NCBI GenBank assembly: GCA_963824645.1
Contig: CAWGQC010000014.1
Coordinates: 248,001 to 312,000 of the forward strand
From: Bog-756 sp963824645
GTDB taxonomy: Bacteria; Actinomycetota; Acidimicrobiia; Acidimicrobiales; RAAP-2
Length of the DNA: 64,000 nucleotides
Direction of reading: 5' to 3'
Shown: piece by piece, positions 32,819 through 41,113 of the stretch
How the letters are laid out: every line of letters begins with the position of its first letter
How positions within the stretch are numbered: position 1 is the first letter of the stretch
Program-made: the position numbers and the translations under genes
Notes under the pieces: model-generated
Told to the model about the DNA's origin: nothing
Database searches by the model: none
The model's input: the letters and a program-made list of their open reading frames with translations, nothing else

Positions 32819-34588
32819 ATGGACCGCAAGTGGTGGACCTTGGGCGCCGTCTGCGCCGGCATTTTCATGCTTCTGCTGGACATCAGTGTGGTCAATGTGG
32901 CCCTCCCGGCCATCCAACGATCACTTCACTCGACCTTCGCCGACCTTCAGTGGGTGGTGGATGCCTACGCCCTCACCCTGGCTTCCTTCCTTCTCACGGC
33001 CGGGGTGGTGGGGGACATGTTCGGGCGGCGGAGACTTTTCGCCCTCGGACTTTTCGTTTTTTCGGCGTCGTCCCTAGTCTGTGGACTGTCGACTACGCCA
33101 TTGATGTTGAACCTGGCCCGCGGCGTCCAAGGCGTTGGCGGTGCCATCATCTTTGCCACCTCGCTGGCCCTCATTGCCCAGGCATTCACCGGCAGAGAGC
33201 GTGGTACCGCCTTTGGGGTCTATGGGGCGGTCATCGGGGGCGCTGTAGCCATAGGTCCGCTGGTGGGCGGCCTGCTCACCAGCGCCGTCGGCTGGCGCTG
33301 GATCTTCTTCGTCAATCTGCCGATCGGGGCCGTGGCCATCGCGATCACGCTGGCCAGAGTGAACGATTCAAGGGACCCGACCCATCGCCGCGTCGACTGG
33401 ATCGGTTTCATCACCTTTTCGGCTTCTCTCTTCATGCTGGTATTCGCCCTGGTCCAGGGCAATTCATGGGGCTGGAACAGTCCCACCATCGTGGCTTTGT
33501 TGGTCGGTGCGGCCGTCACCATGACTGTTTTCCTAGTTGCCGAATGGCTGGGGCGCAGTCCCATGCTCGACCTTGGCCTGTTCCGGCGCCCCGCCATGGT
33601 CGGCGTCTCTATCACCGCCTTTGTCCTGTCCTCCACCATCTTCGCCATGCTCCTCTACATCACCTTCTATCTACAGGACGTGCTCGGCTACGGACCGCTC
33701 GCCGCCGGCCTGCGGTTCCTACCCATCAGCGTCCTTTCCTTCGTGATCTCGCCGATCGCCGGCAAGTTGACTCTGAGGATCCATTCCCGCTACCTGCTGG
33801 GTCTGGGCCTCCTGCTCATAGCCCTCGGTTGCAAACTGGCCACCCATATCCAGCCCGATTCGACCTGGAAGGTGCTGTTGCCCGGGTTCCTGGTAGCCGG
33901 CATAGGAATCGGTGTCACCAACCCCGTGGTTGCATCGGCCACCGTTTCTGTCGTTCCTCCCGAGCGCAGCGGGATGGCGTCCGGTGCCTCCAACACCTTC
34001 AGACAAGTGGGCATCGCCACCGGAATTGCCGCCCTGGGCGCCGTCTTCCTCAGTCAGATCCGTCCCCAGGCCACCACGGCCCTGGCCGCCACTCCGGCGG
34101 GCCGGGCGATCATCGCCCGGGATGGGTCGCGCTTGACCGCCGCGGTGGCCAACGGTGCTGTTCGCCAGGCAGCAGCTGCATTACCGTCCGTGGACCGGCA
34201 CGCCGTCCTCGTTGCCTACCAGACTGCGTTCACCACCACCCTCGACCACCTGATGACGATTGCCATGTTCGTGTCTTTGATTGGCGCGGTGGCGGCCCTC
34301 GTCCTCGTCCGCCAACGCGACTTCGTGCCGAGCGTGCTGTCCACCGGTCCTGTTGTCGGTCCAGCCGCCAGTCCGGCCGCGGCGACCCCCGCCACCGAAC
34401 CACGGGTGAGATCGCGGTCGACCCCGCACCAGCACGCAAAGCAAAGACCACCCAAACACAGACATGCCAAACGGAGGCACCCGGCCGCGGCGTCCGTGGC
34501 GGCCAAATCCCCACCCTCTTCGGCCTCGAACGAGCACCCGGAGGTGACATACCCGTTGGCGAGCGACCCGACCGAAGGACCGCGGTGA
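32819..34588 (+). CDS. MFS drug exporter, DHA2 (14-helix) family
   Basis: A 589-residue proton-driven efflux transporter of the EmrB/QacA type. The first helix motif LLLDISVVNVALPAIQRSL, motif A (GDMFGRRRLF) and motif C-like GPLVGGLLTSAVGWRWIFFVNLPIG identify the DHA2 family, with about 14 helices. The last ~70 residues form a basic tail rich in His, Lys, Arg and Pro (for example HQHAKQRPPKHRHAK), unusual for the family and probably cytoplasmic. ATG 32819 has a GGGGAGGGG site just upstream. Substrate is unknown; it adjoins an ABC exporter on the same strand. Confidence 0.9.
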   Translation: MDRKWWTLGAVCAGIFMLLLDISVVNVALPAIQRSLHSTFADLQWVVDAYALTLASFLLTAGVVGDMFGRRRLFALGLFVFSASSLVCGLSTTPLMLNLARGVQGVGGAIIFATSLALIAQAFTGRERGTAFGVYGAVIGGAVAIGPLVGGLLTSAVGWRWIFFVNLPIGAVAIAITLARVNDSRDPTHRRVDWIGFITFSASLFMLVFALVQGNSWGWNSPTIVALLVGAAVTMTVFLVAEWLGRSPMLDLGLFRRPAMVGVSITAFVLSSTIFAMLLYITFYLQDVLGYGPLAAGLRFLPISVLSFVISPIAGKLTLRIHSRYLLGLGLLLIALGCKLATHIQPDSTWKVLLPGFLVAGIGIGVTNPVVASATVSVVPPERSGMASGASNTFRQVGIATGIAALGAVFLSQIRPQATTALAATPAGRAIIARDGSRLTAAVANGAVRQAAAALPSVDRHAVLVAYQTAFTTTLDHLMTIAMFVSLIGAVAALVLVRQRDFVPSVLSTGPVVGPAASPAAATPATEPRVRSRSTPHQHAKQRPPKHRHAKRRHPAAASVAAKSPPSSASNEHPEVTYPLASDPTEGPR

Positions 34589-34607
34589 CCCGCCGGGAGC
34601 CACGTCG

Positions 34608-34844
34608 ATGACACCCTCGGAGCCTCTGGCCGATCGTCCACTCAGCTGCCCCCACCCGGACCGTCTGACGCCCGACCACCCGCTGCGGCAGGAGATAATC
34701 GCCGCCCACGATGCCGCTATGCAAAAGGGTGAGGCTGGGTATACCGACCCCGCGTCCGGCCTGTTCGTCCTTACCGCCGCCTTTTTGGCCGGCCGGGGGA
34801 CGTGCTGTGAGTCGGGGTGCCGCCACTGCCCTTTCTTGCCGTAG
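34608..34844 (+). CDS. DUF5522 small Cys-rich protein
   Basis: A 78-residue protein matching the DUF5522 pattern: LTPDHPLRQEIIAAHDAAMQ, a GYTDPASGLFVLTAAFL core and the C-terminal R-G-x-C-C-x-S-G-C-R-H-C-P cluster. Four closely spaced Cys and a His suggest metal or iron-sulfur binding. The function of the family is not known. It starts 19 nt after the MFS gene. Confidence 0.8.
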   Translation: MTPSEPLADRPLSCPHPDRLTPDHPLRQEIIAAHDAAMQKGEAGYTDPASGLFVLTAAFLAGRGTCCESGCRHCPFLP

Positions 34845-35022
34845 CCCTCCCCTTCCTGCGTAGTCCTCCCCATCCCGCCGGATCGGCTCCCTGCCCCCCG
34901 GTAGCGCCTCCATCCGTGCGGTAACGTCCCCCCTCAGCTCGGGACTCCCGGGTTGGACACGCGGCATCGACCATCAATCACGGGCAAGAATCGGGTCCTC
35001 CCAGCCGGGGCAGCTAGGAGGT

Positions 35023-37350
35023 ATGTCCGCTCACGATCCGGAGGTCGTCATGGAGACTCCGCCCTTCCAGGGTGTTATCGGCAACGACTGGCGGGACTCG
35101 ACGCCCTGGTGGCCGGACGCGACCCGACCGCCGGAAGGGGCCCCCAACGTGCTTCTTGTTGTGCTGGACGACGTCGGATTCGCACAACTCGGTTGCTATG
35201 GATCTGATATCGCCACCCCGACCATCGACGGATTGGCCGCCGGGGGGATGCGCCTCACCAACTTCCATACCACAGCCCTTTGCTCCCCCACCCGGGCCTG
35301 CCTGCTCACAGGACGCAACCACCATCGCAATGGTCTGGGGCGGGTCGCCGATCTGGCCATGGGCTTTCCTGGGTACAACGGTGAGGTCCCCAAGGAGAAC
35401 GGCTTCCTCTCCGAAGTTCTCCGACACGCCGGATACGCCAGCTATGCCGTAGGCAAGTGGCACCTTACGCCGGACGACGAGACCCATATGGCCGCGCCGC
35501 GCCGCAGCTGGCCTCTCGCCCGCGGCTTTGACCGTTGGTACGGGTTCCACGGTGGGGAAACCCATCAGTTCGTGCCCTCGCTTTATCACGACAACCACGC
35601 CATCCAACCGCCGAGATCGATCGAGGACGGCTATCACCTGAGTGCTGACCTCGCCGACCAGGCCATCGCCCAACTAGCCGACCTCCGAGCCGTCGACGTC
35701 GATCAGCCCTTCTTCCTCTACCTCTGCACCGGTGCCTGCCATTCACCTCATCACGCCCCCACCGAGTGGATCGAACGCTATCGAGGCCACTTCGACAAGG
35801 GCTGGGACGTCTGGCGGGAGGAGATCTTTGCCCGCCAGATCGAGATGGGCCTATTCGACCCGGACACCGAGATGGCGCCACGACCCCCGTGGGTGCCGCA
35901 ATGGGACGACCTGCCCGCGGAGGAGAAGCGGGTAGCAGCCCGATTCATGGAGTGTTTCGCCGCGTTTCTCTCGTACACCGACGCCCAACTGGCCCGGTTG
36001 TTGGACTTTCTGGACCAGACCGGTGACCGGGACCAAACGCTCACGATCCTGGTATCCGACAACGGCGCCAGCTCCGAAGGTGGCCCGGATGGGTCGATCA
36101 ACGACAACCGTCTTCAGAACTTCGATGCCGCTGGTCCGAAGGAACTTGCCCGGCGCATCGACGAAATCGGTGGCCCTCGTGCCCACAACAACTACCCGTG
36201 GGGCTGGACCATGGCCGGGAATACGCCCTTCAAGCGGTGGAAGCGCGAGGTCCATGAAGGAGGGGTGGCTGACCCCTGCATTGTGAACTGGCCTGCCCGA
36301 ATCGGCTCGGGCGATGGCATTCGACGCCAGTTCACCCATGCTGTCGACGTATTCCCGACAGTGCTGGAGCTGGCCTCCATCGAGGTCCCTTCAACTATCG
36401 ATTACGTCCCTCAATCCCCTCTCGACGGCATCAGTTTCGCCCCCTTGCTTGCCCCGGATGGATCCGCTGCCCCTGGACACCGCTCGACCCAATACTTCGA
36501 GATGTTCGGAAGCAGAGCCATCTACCACGACGGGTGGAAGGCGGTCACCTTCAAACCAATCGGTCCTGTCTACAACGACGGGCTCAATTGGAACGCACCG
36601 TTCGGCGAGGACCGGTGGGAGCTGTACCACGTAGCCGTCGATCCGGCCGAGATCCATGATCTTGCCGACCAAAACCCCGACCGGGTCGCCGACATGGTCG
36701 AACGCTGGTGGGTCGAGGCACGCCGAAACCAGGTGCTGCCACTTGACAACCGGGTGCTTCACACTTTGAACAATCCCAAGCCCGACTGGCGGCCGCCCCG
36801 TCGGTCCAGCACCTACTACCCCAACACCTCGCCGGTGCCCGAGCCCGTAGCTGCCAACGTCAAGAACCGCAGTCACGCTATCGAGGTCGATGTGACCGTT
36901 CCGCCCGAGGGGCCTGTCGAGGGCGTACTTCTAGCCCAGGGATCGGCGCTGGGTGGATTTTCACTCCACCTGTGGAACGGGTACCTGAGATACGTGCACA
37001 ACCTCTACGGTAAGGAATGCCATACCGTCACCGCCGCACAACAGGTCGAGCCCGGTCGACACCAGTTCCTCTACCGGTTCGAGCGCGACGACAAACAAGG
37101 TGGCTCGGCAACACTCGAAGTGGACGGAGCCGTGGTCGGTGAGGGCAGCATTCCCAGCTTCACTATTGCCGCCTTCAGCGCCACCGGAGCCGGCATGACA
37201 TGTGGCTACGAGCTCGGGCCAGCTGTGGGCGACGACTACGAGGCGCCGTTTCGGTCCACCGTCACCATCCATGCCGTGACGGTCACTCTCGGTGAGCACG
37301 TGCCCGTGAGTCCAATGGTCGAGTTCGAAAGGATCATGGCCGAACAGTAA
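35023..37350 (+). CDS. Sulfatase (arylsulfatase family)
   Basis: A 775-residue sulfatase that hydrolyses sulfate esters. The maturation motif C87-S-P-T-R, converted to formylglycine in active enzymes, sits in FHTTALCSPTRACLLTGR; the metal site LVVLDDVGF and SDNGASSEGG, and GKWHL with its active-site Lys and His, are present. The length and the C-terminal beta-rich region (about 600-775) match large actinobacterial arylsulfatases. No signal peptide is seen, so it is probably cytoplasmic. A strong TAGGAGG site precedes ATG 35023. A maturase gene is not in this window. Sulfated lipids or steroid sulfates are possible substrates. Confidence 0.92.
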   Translation: MSAHDPEVVMETPPFQGVIGNDWRDSTPWWPDATRPPEGAPNVLLVVLDDVGFAQLGCYGSDIATPTIDGLAAGGMRLTNFHTTALCSPTRACLLTGRNHHRNGLGRVADLAMGFPGYNGEVPKENGFLSEVLRHAGYASYAVGKWHLTPDDETHMAAPRRSWPLARGFDRWYGFHGGETHQFVPSLYHDNHAIQPPRSIEDGYHLSADLADQAIAQLADLRAVDVDQPFFLYLCTGACHSPHHAPTEWIERYRGHFDKGWDVWREEIFARQIEMGLFDPDTEMAPRPPWVPQWDDLPAEEKRVAARFMECFAAFLSYTDAQLARLLDFLDQTGDRDQTLTILVSDNGASSEGGPDGSINDNRLQNFDAAGPKELARRIDEIGGPRAHNNYPWGWTMAGNTPFKRWKREVHEGGVADPCIVNWPARIGSGDGIRRQFTHAVDVFPTVLELASIEVPSTIDYVPQSPLDGISFAPLLAPDGSAAPGHRSTQYFEMFGSRAIYHDGWKAVTFKPIGPVYNDGLNWNAPFGEDRWELYHVAVDPAEIHDLADQNPDRVADMVERWWVEARRNQVLPLDNRVLHTLNNPKPDWRPPRRSSTYYPNTSPVPEPVAANVKNRSHAIEVDVTVPPEGPVEGVLLAQGSALGGFSLHLWNGYLRYVHNLYGKECHTVTAAQQVEPGRHQFLYRFERDDKQGGSATLEVDGAVVGEGSIPSFTIAAFSATGAGMTCGYELGPAVGDDYEAPFRSTVTIHAVTVTLGEHVPVSPMVEFERIMAEQ

Positions 37351-37452
37351 GGGCGGTATGCATCTTTACAGCGCCACCATCAGGGAGTCCTTGATTCGGG
37401 CAAACCGGATCGGCATGCACCGGTGGGTTACCACCCCATTGGCATGAAAGCC

Positions 37453-37476
37453 CGCCAAAACAAATGGGTTTTGGCG
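37453..37476 (+). promoter_or_regulatory. 9-bp perfect hairpin with a start codon in its loop
   Basis: CGCCAAAAC (37453-37461) and GTTTTGGCG (37468-37476) enclose AAATGG, which holds the ATG at 37464. Upstream, GGTGG-GTTA-CCACC forms another small hairpin. The element may control translation of the heptad-repeat protein or end the sulfatase transcript. Confidence 0.5.
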
Positions 37477-39191
37477 CACAGCAGCATGGGTATCCCGCCG
37501 ACGTGGATCAAAAGAAGCTCACCCGTTGGGTGATGCGCGTCGCTTTGGCGATGATCGGAGGGTTCCTCCTCGCTTTGTTGTTGCAAGGCGTGGCTTCGGC
37601 CGCCACGATCCCGGCCCTTTCTCCTTCTGGCCTGGCTGGCACTGCTTCGACGTTGCTGAACAACACAGCGGCAACTAGTTCAAGGGCCGCAACCGCCGCG
37701 ACCTCTGCTGCCGGCAATGCAACAAAAGCGGTCGCTCCGCCGGAGACGAAAAAGGCCGCAGATCCCCCGTCAGCACCTGCCGCGACTTCGCCGGCAATTG
37801 CTCCTTCCAGGGCCACATCAACCGTAACGACAGCGGCTGGGGAGCTCACGGGAAAGTCTTCCGATCTCGTGCCTCCAGCAACTACACCTATACAAGCGGC
37901 CTCGGCAGTCACTCCGGTGGTGTCGGCAGTCACTCCGGCGGTGTCGGCAGTCACTCCTTCAGTAACTTCGGCGGTGTCGGCAGTGACTCCTTCAGTCACT
38001 CCGGTTGTCTCAGCGGTCACTCCGGTTGTCTCAGCGGTCACTCCGGTTGTCTCAGCGGTCACTCCGGTTGCCTCAGCGGTCACTCCGGTTGTCTCAGCGG
38101 TCACTCCGGTTGTCTCAGCGGTCACTCCGGTGGTGTCGGCAGTCACTCCGGTGGTGTCGGCAGTCACTCCGGTGGTGTCGTCAGTCACTCCGGTTGTCTC
38201 AGCAGTGACTCCTGCAGTCACTCCGGTTGTCTCGGCAGTGACTCCTTCAGTCACTCCGGTTGTCTCGGCAGTGACTCCTTCAGTCACTCCGGTTGTCTCA
38301 GCGGTGACTCCTTCAGTCACTCCGGTTGTCTCAGCGGTCACTCCGGTTGTCTCAGCGGTCACTCCGGTTGTCTCAGTGGTCACTCCGGTTGTCTCAGCGG
38401 TCACTCCGGTTGTCTCAGTGGTCACTCCGGTTGTCTCAGCGGTCACTCCGGTTGTCTCAGCAGTGACTCCTGCAGTCACTCCGGTTGTCTCGGCAGTGAC
38501 TCCTGCAGTCACTCCGGTTCTCTCAGCAGTGACTCCTGTGGTGTCGGCAGTCACTCCGGTGGTGTCGGCAGTCACTCCGGTGGTGTCGGCAGTCACTCCG
38601 GTGGTGTCGGCGGTCACTCCGGTGGTGTCGGCGGTCACTCCGGTGGTGTCGGCAGTGGCCCCTGTCGTGTCGGCAGTCACTCCGGTCGTCTCAGCGGTCA
38701 CTCCGGTTGTCTCAGCGGTCACTCCGGTCGTCTCAGCGGTGGCGCCTAACCCTCCAGTGGCAACATCGAACTCTGGACCGGCAGTGGGCAATTCCGCCCG
38801 CCTTTCGGTTCAGAGGGCTTCAGGTCCCGCCACCACCTCGGGTCTCGCCGCCATCGACAAGAAGCTTCACCCGTCCGTCTCCTCGATGAAGTCGAGTCGA
38901 CTCAGCAGTAGTTCCACTTCCTTCGTCGCGGGCACCGGTGGTGGTTTGCACCCCGGGAATCTCCCTACACCGCGGCCGTCGCAGCTCCCATTTTCGCCGC
39001 AACCTGCCCTTCCCGTTGGCCCGGGGTCAGGATCGGACGGAGGACCGACCCATAGTGGTGGTTCTTCATCGGCGACATTTCTCGGCGAGAGGGCGCGTGC
39101 CTGGCACCTCCCCCTCTTTCTGGGCTTCATTCGTGAAGCCGGCGAGCAGGTTGTGGCTCGACCGGTAACCATCGTCGTCCCTCCTGGGTAG
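37464..39191 (+). CDS. Secreted heptad-repeat (SAVTPVV) protein, unknown function
   Basis: A protein of up to 575 residues. A basic KK-L-TRW segment and hydrophobic core (about residues 22-46, ending GVASAA) form a signal peptide. An Ala/Thr-rich spacer follows, then about 40 copies of SAVTPVV, some extended to 11-residue SAVTPSVTPVV units (about residues 147-428), then a Ser/Gly/Pro region and an IREAGEQVVARPVTIVVPPG end. There is no LPxTG or membrane anchor. The ATG at 37464 lies in a hairpin loop; GTG 37502 is an in-frame alternative right before the signal peptide, also without a clear ribosome site. The regular Pro spacing suggests an extended fibre or wall-spanning stalk. It precedes another low-complexity secreted protein. 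Confidence 0.65.
   Translation: MGFGAQQHGYPADVDQKKLTRWVMRVALAMIGGFLLALLLQGVASAATIPALSPSGLAGTASTLLNNTAATSSRAATAATSAAGNATKAVAPPETKKAADPPSAPAATSPAIAPSRATSTVTTAAGELTGKSSDLVPPATTPIQAASAVTPVVSAVTPAVSAVTPSVTSAVSAVTPSVTPVVSAVTPVVSAVTPVVSAVTPVASAVTPVVSAVTPVVSAVTPVVSAVTPVVSAVTPVVSSVTPVVSAVTPAVTPVVSAVTPSVTPVVSAVTPSVTPVVSAVTPSVTPVVSAVTPVVSAVTPVVSVVTPVVSAVTPVVSVVTPVVSAVTPVVSAVTPAVTPVVSAVTPAVTPVLSAVTPVVSAVTPVVSAVTPVVSAVTPVVSAVTPVVSAVTPVVSAVAPVVSAVTPVVSAVTPVVSAVTPVVSAVAPNPPVATSNSGPAVGNSARLSVQRASGPATTSGLAAIDKKLHPSVSSMKSSRLSSSSTSFVAGTGGGLHPGNLPTPRPSQLPFSPQPALPVGPGSGSDGGPTHSGGSSSATFLGERARAWHLPLFLGFIREAGEQVVARPVTIVVPPG
37902..38746 (+). repeat. 21-bp tandem repeat array
   Basis: About 40 units encoding S-A-V-T-P-V-V. 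Two codon versions alternate in blocks (TCGGCAGTCACTCCGGTGGTG-like and TCAGCGGTCACTCCGGTTGTC-like, each shown here only by type), which indicates growth by block duplication. The units keep the frame throughout. Confidence 0.92.
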
Positions 39192-39326
39192 TCAAGCAAC
39201 CCTTCCGACGCGGACCGCCACGAGAATCTCGTAGGCGGACCTTCCGGGAATTCCCGGGCTCCGGCTCCAAGCTGGCATCTGACGTGCCTCTTGAGCGCCC
39301 ACGCCCGCCCGGAAAAAAGAACTGCA

Positions 39327-39345
39327 CGTGCCAGACGGGCACGTC
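39327..39345 (+). promoter_or_regulatory. Hairpin in the leader of the Gly/Asn/Ser-rich protein gene
   Basis: ACGTGCC and GGCACGT (7 bp, perfect) enclose AGACG, 23 nt before the ATG at 39369. The leader between is A-rich and contains the AAAGGAAAG ribosome site. Confidence 0.4.
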
Positions 39346-39368
39346 CAAAAATCGAAAGGAAAGTTGCT

Positions 39369-40871
39369 ATGGGTAGAAGACTCACTAATGTCCTGTGCGG
39401 CGCCGGAACCGGAGTAATAGCACTACTCCTGGTTTTCGGAACCGCACAGGCGTCAACCCCGCCCAACGCTCCGAGCGGCCACCAAGCCGTCCCGGTACTC
39501 ACGTCGGGCAATACCAAGGGATCAGCCAACTCGGGTAACACCGGGAATGCCAACGATGGTTCCAACGCCACCGCCACGTCGGGCAACAGCGGTGATTCAA
39601 CCGCCAATGGCACGACTAGCGGAGGAACCTCGGGCACGGCCACGTCCTCGAGTTCCAACCAGACTGATGCATCGTCCGGCAACGCGAACTCCGGAGACAC
39701 CGGACCAGCAAGCGCCGTAGGGAACGCACAATCGGGCAACTCGGGTAACTCGGGTAACTCCGGAAACTCCGGAAACTCGGGGAAGTCTGCGGTGGTCGAA
39801 GGCCAGAATCAGGGCCAGAAGCAGAACCATGACCAGGGTCAGGGCAAGGTGAAGTGCCATCGCCCAACCAACGGTCACGGTCCAAGGACTCCCGGATCCC
39901 AGAAGTCCACCTCGGGTAACACCGGTTCGACCGGTTCGACCGACACGGGCAATGCGTCCTCCAACCCGGTTGCCACTTCCGGCAACTCGGGCAACGGTGG
40001 GCAGTCCGGCTCGGTCAACACCACGTCGAACTCGAGTTCGGGAGCCAAGTCCGGGAACGCCAACACCACTGGGATCACCCAGTCGGGCAACACCGGCGCC
40101 ACCGGACCGGCCACAGCCGGCAACACCTCCACCAACGGCACGGGCCACAGTGGCTCGGCGACGTCCAACCCGCAGAGCGGGTCTGGCTCGCCCAAGGGCA
40201 ACCAGGGGGGCGGCCAGTGGGGCCAGCAGGGAACGGGTTCGAACCGACCCCCTTCTGGTAATGCCACGGGCTCAGCCGACTCGGGCAACACCGGGAACGC
40301 CAAGGATGGTTCCAGCGCCACCGCCACGTCGGGCAACAGCGGTGATTCCACCGCCAATGGCACGACCACCGGTGGCACTTCGGGAGCAGCCTCGTCCTCG
40401 AGCAGCAATGACACCACCGCCTCCTCGGGCAGCGCCAACTCCGGCAACACCGGATCAGCGTCGTCCGAAGGGTCGGCAACGTCAGGCAACTCGGGGAACT
40501 CGGGGAACTCCGGTAACTCGGGTCCGGCCATCACCATCGCTCCCTGCTTGACCCTCACGGGCACTTGCGGTGGCAGCACCTCGGCCACCTCGGGTAACAC
40601 CGGTTCGACCGGTTCGACCGACACGGGCAATGCGTCCTCCAACCCGGTTGCCACTTCCGGCAACTCGGGCAACGGTGGGCGGTCCGGCTCGGTCAACACC
40701 ACGTCGAACTCGAGCTCGGGAGCCAAGTCCGGGAACGCCAACACCACTGGGATCACCCAGTCGGGCAACACCGGCGCCACCGGACCGGCCACAGCCGGCA
40801 ACACCTCCACCAACGGCACGGGCCACAGTGGCTCGGCGACGTCCAACCCGCAGAGCGGGTCGAACGCCTGA
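39369..40871 (+). CDS. Secreted Gly/Asn/Ser/Thr-rich repeat protein, unknown function
   Basis: A 500-residue protein with a signal peptide (about residues 1-30, hydrophobic GTGVIALLLVFGTAQA) and a body almost entirely of Ser, Gly, Asn, Thr and Ala. The basic motif is SGN-x-G-N/D, as in TSGNSGDSTANGTT and SGNSGNSGNSGN. The body is two copies of a ~200-residue module. The linkers differ: copy 1 has a Gln/His/Lys stretch (QNQGQKQNHDQGQGK), copy 2 a short ITIAPCLTLTGTC segment with two Cys. Asn/Gly-rich periodic repeats recall curli-like or beta-solenoid surface fibres, but this is only analogy. The ribosome site is AAAGGAAAG. A strong terminator follows. Confidence 0.7.
   Translation: MGRRLTNVLCGAGTGVIALLLVFGTAQASTPPNAPSGHQAVPVLTSGNTKGSANSGNTGNANDGSNATATSGNSGDSTANGTTSGGTSGTATSSSSNQTDASSGNANSGDTGPASAVGNAQSGNSGNSGNSGNSGNSGKSAVVEGQNQGQKQNHDQGQGKVKCHRPTNGHGPRTPGSQKSTSGNTGSTGSTDTGNASSNPVATSGNSGNGGQSGSVNTTSNSSSGAKSGNANTTGITQSGNTGATGPATAGNTSTNGTGHSGSATSNPQSGSGSPKGNQGGGQWGQQGTGSNRPPSGNATGSADSGNTGNAKDGSSATATSGNSGDSTANGTTTGGTSGAASSSSSNDTTASSGSANSGNTGSASSEGSATSGNSGNSGNSGNSGPAITIAPCLTLTGTCGGSTSATSGNTGSTGSTDTGNASSNPVATSGNSGNGGRSGSVNTTSNSSSGAKSGNANTTGITQSGNTGATGPATAGNTSTNGTGHSGSATSNPQSGSNA
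39908..40183 (+). repeat. 276-bp internal duplication, copy 1
   Basis: This segment recurs at 40586-40861 (offset 678 bp). By eye the copies differ at two bases only (GGGCAGTCC/GGGCGGTCC and GAGTTCGGG/GAGCTCGGG). A less conserved upstream module is also duplicated, at an offset of 750 bp. Confidence 0.93.
40586..40861 (+). repeat. 276-bp internal duplication, copy 2
   Basis: Second copy of 39908-40183, ending ten bases before the stop codon. The near identity despite repetitive, freely variable sequence suggests recent duplication or gene conversion. Confidence 0.93.
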
Positions 40872-40930
40872 TGCAGGTGACCAGGCAAGGTTCAGACAGG
40901 ACGCTCTGAGCCTCACCTGATAACGCAACT

Positions 40931-40980
40931 GAGAACGGGGCCCTTGCCGGGACACAACCACCGGCACAGGGCCCCGTCTC
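40931..40980 (+). terminator. Strong GC-rich terminator hairpin
   Basis: GGGGCCCT-TG-CCGG on the left pairs with CCGG-CAC-AGGGCCCC on the right around GACACAACCA, extended by GAGA/TCTC at the base. It follows the repeat-protein gene by 59 nt. No T-run follows, as is common for actinobacterial terminators. Confidence 0.7.
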
Positions 40981-41113
40981 GGGGGCGGCGTTTCCCGCTC
41001 TTCGATTTGTCTGGGCTGCGCAACGTCCAGATCATGGCAATCACTCTGCTCATCCAGCTGGTGGCCTCCCACTAGGGTGACCCTCCGCGGCCAAACTGAC
41101 AGAGGAGCTCGTG

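Noticed and set aside
37351..37463. Cyclic di-GMP riboswitch before the heptad-repeat gene
   Set aside because: Only a GGGCAAACC word and a GGGTTACC word recall it; the GACGCAAAGCC core and its helices are missing.
37902..38746. CRISPR array
   Set aside because: The repeats are contiguous 21-bp coding units without unique spacers, and no cas genes are present.
37508..38791. 427-residue antisense open frame of TGVTAETTGV repeats
   Set aside because: It is the mirror of the SAVTPVV array; repeat codons keep the opposite strand open. It lacks a signal peptide, a ribosome site and independent features.
39875..40888. 337-residue antisense open frame over the Gly/Asn/Ser protein
   Set aside because: It arises from the biased GGC/AAC/TCC codon use of the real gene, which has a signal peptide and ribosome site on the plus strand.
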